Shown: in pieces, positions 56,284 to 62,113 of the stretch
Position numbering within the stretch: position 1 is the first letter of the stretch
How the letters are laid out: every line of letters begins with the position of its first letter
NCBI GenBank assembly: GCA_016720425.1
Contig: JADKKQ010000011.1
Coordinates: 1 to 62,113 of the forward strand
Origin: Betaproteobacteria bacterium
GTDB lineage: Bacteria; Pseudomonadota; Gammaproteobacteria; Burkholderiales; Casimicrobiaceae
Length of the DNA: 62,113 bases
Direction: 5' to 3'
Notes under the pieces: generated by a model
What the model was told of the DNA's origin: nothing
Seen by the model: only the letters and a program-made list of their open reading frames with translations
Databases searched by the model: none
Made by a program: the position numbers and the translations under genes

Positions 56284-56500
56284 CACATGACTGACAGCAT
56301 CCTGAAGGTTCGCCGCCGCCCTGTTGCGCCTGACGCAGGTGAAGCGCGCACCGGGCTTCTGAAGCACGATCTACCTGCGGATCAAGGCGGGCGAGTTTCC
56401 ACCCAGGTGTCGCTGGGACCGCGCGCCGTGGGTCAGTTTCGAGGCCGAGATCGGCGCGCTGGATCGAAACCCGGGTCGAGTGCTGCAGCTGGCCGCAGCG
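56284..56500 (+). pseudogene. Decayed AlpA-like excisionase/regulator
   Basis: The ATG at 56287 opens MTDSILKV. Pieces in shifting frames then give LRLTQVKRAPGF, then STIYLRIKAGEFP, then TQVSLGPRAVG and FEAEIGALD. This is the small winged-helix AlpA protein, typically about 70 residues: Leu-x-x-V-x-x-x-T/P-G-x-S-R-S-T-I-Y followed by F-P-x-x-V-x-L-G-x-R-A-V. Two or three indels and an in-frame stop break it. AlpA proteins control integrase expression and excision in P4-like elements. Confidence 0.65.
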
Positions 56501-56900
56501 CGGCCACAATGATGCCCGCTGCGGTACGCCTGCCGGCGGTCGCGATGACCGTCCGCGCATCGAGGTCGCGTTGCGCTACCTTCCCCGCCGACGATCGCGA
56601 CTCAGGCTTCGGATCGGCATGGCGATTCAAGGCGGGTTTGGGCGAGGACGGCTTCGAGCTTAAAATTACCGCCTACCGAGCGCGCGCTACCGTGATACCG
56701 ATGCACGCGACGTCTGGCGTTCGATTTCGCCCGACGGCGGCATCAACCTCGCCACACTCTTCTTCGAAGCCACGAAACACGGCTACGTCCAGAGCCGTGC
56801 GGAAGGCCGGGTTTCATCTGTCGTCGCCGGGCAGCGCGTGCGCTCGCCGCCGCCCCAGGGGGAGGGGGGGGCAACAATTTTGATCAACACCGCAATCGCG
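56501..56900 (+). other. Decayed coding DNA between alpA and the primase-like remnant
   Basis: A segment at about 56640-56800 has readable pieces in more than one frame (for example DVWRSISPDGGINLATLFF and EATKHGYVQS), but I cannot name the protein. A G run interrupts it near 56870. It probably came from a small gene between alpA and the primase in the same old element. Confidence 0.35.
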
Positions 56901-58720
56901 CAACGGTGCAAAGCTGGGCTGCACACAAACAGCTGCCGGAAGACTTCCCGCGTTCCTCGACCCGACCGAGATCCGGCTGGGTTATCTCGTGAGCCCCCGT
57001 TATGGATTCCTTACTCTGGTCAGGCGTGAAGGCAACGACCTTGCGGTGTGCAACTGGCGCTGCCTGGACAAGGACAGCGATCGCGATCCGCGCTTTCGTC
57101 TGGCGCGCTTACGCTTCAAGACCTCTACGGCCTGTGGCGGATCGGAGCGCCTGCGTACGTGGTGCTTCGTCGAGGGCGAGTCCGACCGTCATTACCCGCC
57201 TCTCGTTCCACGACGTTCCGGCGCTGGGCATTCCCGGCGCCAATCTCTCGGAATGAAGCCTGGAGCGCAAGTGGAGCTCATCTTCGGCATCGAGCGGATC
57301 TATGTCGTCGTCGAACCTGGACGCCGGCGGGCAGGCGGTGCAGCGCTGGATCGAAAGCGCTCCGCCATTCGCGAGCGTGCCTTCCTGCGGAGCTGGGCCC
57401 CCCGCGGACCCCAGTGCGCTTGCACTGCGCCGATCCGGCATCGTTCAAGACAAGGCTGCAGGAGGCGCTGGTCCGGGCAAGGCCCGTCGCCCGGCTGCTC
57501 GAGGCACAGGAGGCAAGGGTCGCCAGCGAGGCGTGGGTCCTCTGCCGGTCCATCGCCGAGCGGCCGCGAATACTGGAGGCCTTCGCCGATGCCTACCGGA
57601 GCGTCTGCGCCAGTTTGGTGAGGAGCGCAAATGGAAAGCCCCTCTATCTGGCGCTGACGTCCTGGTTTCGCCGCGGCCGGTGTCCGAAGCCGTCAAGGGC
57701 CCCGTGTCTGGGGGCAAGAGTTTCAGCGTCGAGACGGTGCTGCGCTTCTTTCCGGCGGAGGCGGTGTACGGCGTGATGGCTATCAAAGATCGGGCGCTGG
57801 CTTGCTACCAGGCGGGTTTCGCCACCGGTTCCTGGTGATCTACGAGGCGGCTGGTACACAGAGTTCTGCGAGCTACCCAGTCCGTTTGCTCCTGTCTGAG
57901 GGACGCATCGTCTACGAGATGGTCGAACGGCAGTCCCTCCGGGCTGGTCCCGCGCCGCATCGGTAGGTGCGGAAGCGGCCGACCGGACTCATCGTCACCA
58001 CCACGGCAGTGCGACTGCATCCGGAGAACGAAACCCGGCCGTTACCGCTGCAGGTCACCGATTACCCGGGCGCAGACCTGGAGGTCATGCGGGCGATCGC
58101 CCATTCGGCGCGGGCCGACTTCGAGCCGGCGCTGTGGATTGCCCTGCAACAGTGGATCGCGCGCGGGGAACACCGCGAGGGTCCTGCCCGGGGTTCCCCG
58201 GCCCTGGCCGAACGCATTCCGCCCATTGCGGTGAGCGCCTGCGGCGGGACTTCGGTCAACTGCTGAACCTGATCCGCGCCCACGCGATCCTGCACCAGGC
58301 AACTCGCGCACGCGATTGCGCCGGGCGCATCCTCGCCACGCTGGAGGACTACGAGGCGGTGCGCGACCTGCTGGCGGAGATCATCTCCGAGGGCGTCGAG
58401 GCGACCGTGTCGCCGGCCATCCGCGAGACCGTCGAGGCGATCGGCCGCATACTCACAGCGGGGAGCGAGGGCGCTGCATTTCGCTTCTTCGCCCGAGGTG
58501 ATGGGGCCTGGACAACACTGCGGTCTGGTGCATGGCGCGGCTGCGGCCGTGCAGCAGGGGATTCCTGTGGAAACCGGGAAGACCGTAAGGGTCGCCCCGC
58601 CCGGCTCTCCTGCCTCGGCGAGCCCATCCCCGCGCTTATCATCCCCGTCGCACGCGGAGGCGTTGCACGGTTGTGGAAAGTGTTGATCGGGGACTCACCC
58701 CCCCCACTTGAGGGCAGGAC
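56900..58720 (+). pseudogene. Decayed toprim/ATPase primase-like gene of an integrative element
   Basis: One long protein (about 600 residues) can be followed through shifting frames. It begins HKQLPEDF, then EGESD (toprim Glu/Asp motif) next to FHDVPALGIPGAN, then GIERIYVVVEP and DPASFKTRLQEALVRARPVA. It continues with a P-loop in VKGPVSGGKSFSVETVLRFF, LVIYEAAG, LLLSEGRIVYE, PTGLIVTTTAVRLHPENET and RRDFGQLLNLIRAHAILHQA, then AGRILATLEDYEAVRDLLAE. At least eight indels break it, and no long frame is intact. It matches the replication-like protein carried beside AlpA in integrative elements. Confidence 0.7.
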
Positions 58721-58993
58721 GGTTGCGGGCAGCCGGCCTGCCTCGAGCGGTCGCAGCCCCGATCAACACCGCCGACCAACGGGGATGCCGTTGAGGCAAG
58801 GTTTCGCGCTGTTCTCGCTTGCTCGACACACTTGTGATTTGCTCACCGGGGCGCGCGCTGGCGTCAGCCAGCGGGGCCCGACTGGCGCAGGTTCTCGGCG
58901 AATCCAGGAATTACGCTGACGCCCTGTTGGGGGCAACTTTGGGGCAGGTCACAGTGTTTAGATGCTCGTAGCCTCGTAATGTGAATGGCACTC

Positions 58994-59206
58994 TCCGCCA
59001 GATCTCCCGCCGGTGTCGACGCGGGCGAATGTCGAAACACGGGTCGCGACGCCGACCACTGCCTGAGCGCGTCACCGTGCGCAGCAGTCGCCGCGATTGA
59101 TCGCGGCGCTTCGCACGATCGCCGCACCGCTGCGTGGTCACTCTGTCAGCGTCACCGCAACGCGTGCCGGTGTCGGTTGCTGGCGTCGGGGCATCGCCGC
59201 CGAGAG
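58994..59206 (+). repeat. Right direct repeat of the tRNA-Ser island (attR region)
   Basis: This is the second copy of the 46444-46653 repeat. Its first 47 bases differ by one substitution and by one extra G at the next G run, starting TCCGCCAGAT as the tRNA-Ser 3' end does. It is not preceded by a tRNA. Because similarity extends past the core into the integrase leader, this copy may be the left end of a second, lost element inserted in tandem rather than a simple attR. Confidence 0.75.
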
Positions 59207-60289
59207 ACTGCACCGAGCACCGTCCGCCCGCTGCGCACGAGTGCCGACACCGTGATCCGATTCCTTCGCGTCGAACCTGTGCGAGGCGCAGAGCGTTTCC
59301 ACGCCTTGCGCCTGCGCGGCAGTACCACCGCAATGGTTTCCGACAACCGTCGGCGGCGCCCGGAATTTCAGCGCACGGCGATGCCCGTTCCGTTCGAATC
59401 AACGAACGCTGCTTGCAAATCCGCCACGATGCGGAGATGTAGCTATAGTCGGCGAGATCGACCTGGTCCCCTGTTCCAGCGATGTGGCGACTCCCTCGCC
59501 GTACAGCCGGTCAGCAAAGGCTCCAACGTCGCGGCCATTGAGACCGATCTCCAACAGATCCGCCAACGCGATTCTCATCTGCTCCAATTCGTGCTCGAAC
59601 ATCGTTCTCGCATCGTGGCCTCCCATGGCAATGTGTGACGACAGCGACTTTGCGAGGGGTGAGCAGCACGAAGTGCCTCGTACTTTAACTTTTATTTTCA
59701 ATACGTTGGAACGTTTGCCCACTACAACGTGCGTGTGTCAAGTGTTCCGACAGGGAAGGCCCGTACGCAGATGGCGGCGACGTTGCCCGATCGCGTCGGG
59801 CCTGGACTCCGGGTCCTGATCGTCTCGCGACGCGCGTGGCAGATCCGTCGTACGGGAGATCCATCCCATCGAGGGCCGGCGCTTGTGTCAGGTACTGGCG
59901 GGTCGCCATTCCACGTGCGAACACGCGCTGCGAAGCCTCATTGACTGCCTTCGTGCTGCGCACCCGGCATCCACGCTCGGGGCGACCCTCGCGCTCATGC
60001 CGTGGTGGGGATACTAAAGCATTTCGGCTTCGGCAGGAGCGGTGTCACTCCGAGGCCGTTCTCGCCACCCGCGTAATCGGACTCGGACCGTGACGCGCCG
60101 CATCCCGGCCTCGACATGTCCGGCGCATCGAGGATCGGCCCGGTAGCTGCCGTGGCGCACGTCCTCACGCCTCGTCAAGGCGTGACCAGGCTGCTTTGGG
60201 CAGCTGGGACCCACGTTGGTCTGGGCAAGCGCGCGCCGTCAATTTGGTTGGTGTTTGAGATGACCTCGGACATAAGCCCTCAGCGAGCA
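59207..60289. other. Stretch of about 1.1 kb without recognised gene
   Basis: Only short overlapping frames are visible. A minus-strand piece at about 59445-59620 reads as a plausible helical peptide (MFEHELEQMRIALADLLEIG), but it has no clear start or family. An AT-rich run at 59683-59700 is unlike its surroundings. No RNA gene or repeat is identified. Confidence 0.4.
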
Positions 60290-61075
60290 GAGGATTCCGT
60301 GGTCAAAGTTCTTGGCACGGGGATAAGTTGGGTTGATCGAAGAAGGTCGACGGTTGTCCTCGCCTCAGTTGGACCCCGCCATTGAAAACCCACGCTGACT
60401 CCGCTTCCGCCGTTGTTGTTGAGGGTATTGCCCTGTACGTCCGCCTGAGCGTTCCTGAAGACCCGATGCCATCGCCGACGTTGCCGGTGATGGTGTTGCC
60501 CACGATGCGCGCTTTGATGACCCCTAATACCGTGATCCCCGGCCCCCCTGCCGTCTGAATGGTGTTGGGGCTCGCCGCCGTATCGTAGTTCTGGTCGAAC
60601 CTGATCCGACTGTCCGAAGTCTCGTCGGATCGCGATTCCATCCCCGCGTTGTCGTGGATGTTGTTGTTCCTGATCACCGCGAACGAAAGCTGGTTGACCG
60701 TGATTCTGTTGCCGCCCATCGCATAAATGTGATTCTGGGTGATGACCGCATTCGACCCCCCCGATTGACCCAGATACCCGCCCCCCGGCCCGCCGGTGAT
60801 CGTGAAATTGCGGATCGTGATCCTTCCCGCGCACGGTGAATGCGGCATGTCCTGACACGTGGGGCTGATTGCCACATTCCCACCGTCCAGCGCGATTCGG
60901 AATTTGTTCGTTGCGGATCGTTATTGCTCGGTACAGGTCCCGGTGATCTGTATGGTAGTCGCCTGCCACCATGAGTTCCACCGTGGCCTGAGGAACTGCC
61001 CGGGCAGTTGACCGTCAACGTCCCGGGCTCAGCTGGCGCCCCCAGCGAGAGCGAAGTTGAGCCCTGCAACAATGA
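60290..61075 (-). pseudogene. Broken secreted beta-helix (pectate-lyase-like) protein
   Basis: The longest piece (60303-60875 frame) shows right-handed parallel beta-helix rungs: RITIRNFTITGGPGGGYLGQ, AVITQNHIYAMGGNRITVN, FAVIRNNNIHDNAGM and KARIVGNTITGNVGDGIGSS. Further rungs (ADVQGNTLNNNGGSGVSV) continue in another frame. The upstream part, with a TLTVNCPG start and an ITGTCTE-like strand, is found in others. Such proteins are exported polysaccharide-binding or -cleaving proteins. At least three frame breaks are needed. Confidence 0.6.
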
Positions 61076-62113
61076 TCCAGCCCTTCACCCCTCTTGTGGC
61101 CCGTATGAGCTTCCTCCTGTCTTGAGGTTTGCGACATCGCGACGCCTTGAGGACGAGAAAGTACGTCAGCTGCCGCAGGTCGCTGCCACGCAATCATCGC
61201 CGCCGTGCTTCATCTGCCAGCTGCCAGGACACTCGGATCAGTCTACCGCTTCGCTGCGCCGATGTCTCGCGCTGTCCACGCCCCGGCCTTGCCTTCGAAG
61301 CGGTGCAGCGTCCATCCGGGAGCGTGTCGGCGTGGCGACCGCGTTGCCGAGATTGCAGAAAGTCCCATCAGCGCTTGAGGTGACGTTTGCGGCGCGAACG
61401 GTACAGGAGTCGCGCAGGGGCGCGCTGGGCACGCTGCCGACCGCGGCAGACGAGGACGGCGAGCATCGCAGGCCCTTCGCCGCACTGGCTGGGATGGGAA
61501 CCGTGTTGCGGAGCCTGTCGATCGCCTGCGAACGTGCCTGAGTGTCGTTTCGAAATTCGCAACTGCGTCCCATGGGACACGTTGCGGGAGAATCCTGACT
61601 CGATGTCGGAAAAGCTTATAATGGCAGCGTTCGCCATGAAAATTATGGATTAACAATCATGATGATGCGTAATGCGGCACGGACATTGCTGAACGTACAA
61701 TGACGTCTCGACCTGCGGACGCCACAGCGACAATATCCATCTTGCTCCAGCACGGGGCGCGCATTCTCAGCCCATGACGTCAATCTATCGCGATTTCGCA
61801 TTGCGCCCTGGTTCAGGCTACGACGTGTCTTCTGGGCGCGGGCGTCGATACCCACGCGGAATTTCCCACGGCGTTGCCGGTGATCGTGACGACGACGCCG
61901 GGTGATTCCTGTGCGCAAGGCTGGCCTGATCAAGGTGCTTCTCTCGCCACGAGGGCATGGTTGGACATGCTGCGTCCGGACGTGCAGCCGCGCGCTCGTG
62001 ACCCAGTTTCCCTGGTTGGCCAACCGCATCGCGGCGGACTGGCGAAGTCCGGAAATGTGTCGTTCGCTCCGTCAACTGCCTGTCGATCAGCGCGGCGGCC
62101 GACGCGGGTTCCC
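61076..62113. other. Window end, no recognised gene
   Basis: About 1 kb of overlapping short frames. A good -10 hexamer TATAAT lies at about 61616-61621 on the plus strand with a CTGACT 15 bases before it, followed by an AT-rich run (61617-61670), but no convincing gene starts behind it. A minus-strand piece near 61850-61900 (VVVTITGNAVGNSAW) resembles a beta-helix rung and may belong to a relative of the preceding broken gene. Confidence 0.35.

Larger units (their letters stand above)
46444..58993. mobile_element. Genomic island integrated at tRNA-Ser
   Basis: The island is about 12.5 kb between two copies of the tRNA-end repeat, with a P4-type integrase next to the tRNA. Contents are a catabolic-looking sulfatase/MBL/channel cassette with an AraC regulator, and the decayed remains of another integrative element (integrase, AlpA, primase-like). 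The G+C is lower and much less even than in the core region. No plasmid, conjugation or phage structural genes are seen. The boundaries rest on the repeats; the exact cut sites cannot be fixed from one strain. Confidence 0.75.

Noticed and set aside
56038..56367. Minus-strand 109-residue frame opposite alpA
   Set aside because: It overlaps the AlpA remnant antisense and has no recognisable content.

Overview
The window is a GC-rich (mostly about 70% G+C) Gram-negative chromosome segment. BamC, HldD, LplT, RlmD and a small DUF2970 membrane protein, together with the order dapA-bamC-MBL hydrolase-purC and the pair ComEA/HldD, point to a betaproteobacterium (Burkholderiales or Rhodocyclales type). 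This placement is inferred from gene content and order; no 16S rRNA gene is present.

Layout. (1) 1-4047: a lower-GC accessory block with a membrane protein, a DUF6880-like protein and a RES/MbcA-type toxin-antitoxin pair. It ends at a 24-base copy of a tRNA-Pro 3' end, so it is probably the right end of an integrated element. (2) 4157-46176: dense, ordinary chromosome. It holds a YegP-like protein, a transglutaminase/TPR lipoprotein, a SYLF protein, mutS, slyD, a RoxA-like oxygenase with an apparent frameshift, the dapA-bamC-MBL-purC operon, a TPR-GGDEF-EAL protein, clpB with a clear sigma-32 promoter, the ybbP/ybbA-tesA-selU neighbourhood, phzF, cysM and an exonuclease, two ComEA-like proteins, alr-hldD, lplT, a lemA-TPM-TPM group, tsaB-rimI-udg, rlmD and a BI-1 membrane protein. 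(3) 46361-59206: tRNA-Ser(UGA) followed by a genomic island. The island is flanked by imperfect direct repeats of about 210 bp (46444-46653 and 58994-59206), and the left copy begins in the last bases of the tRNA. It carries a P4-type integrase, then a minus-strand cassette (MBL-fold hydrolase, arylsulfatase, outer-membrane channel, glycine-rich secreted protein) with a divergent AraC regulator, then the wreck of a second integrative element (integrase, AlpA regulator, toprim/ATPase primase-like gene). (4) 59207-62113: mostly unreadable sequence containing a broken beta-helix protein.

How genes work together. The core part is housekeeping: lysine and wall precursor synthesis (dapA, alr), outer-membrane assembly and LPS (bamC, hldD), DNA repair (mutS, udg), tRNA and rRNA modification (tsaB, rimI, selU, rlmD), and protein quality control (clpB, slyD). 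The island cassette looks catabolic: a periplasmic sulfatase would release sulfate from an organic ester, a MetA-type channel would admit the substrate, and an MBL hydrolase would act on the product under AraC control. That pathway is inference; the sulfatase and MBL genes both carry reading-frame breaks as sequenced.

Several breaks in otherwise good genes are single-base steps, some of them at G or A runs (roxA, sulfatase, MBL gene). Sequencing or assembly error must therefore be separated from real decay. The 54.9-59 kb and 60.3-61.1 kb genes have so many breaks that true pseudogenes are more likely there.
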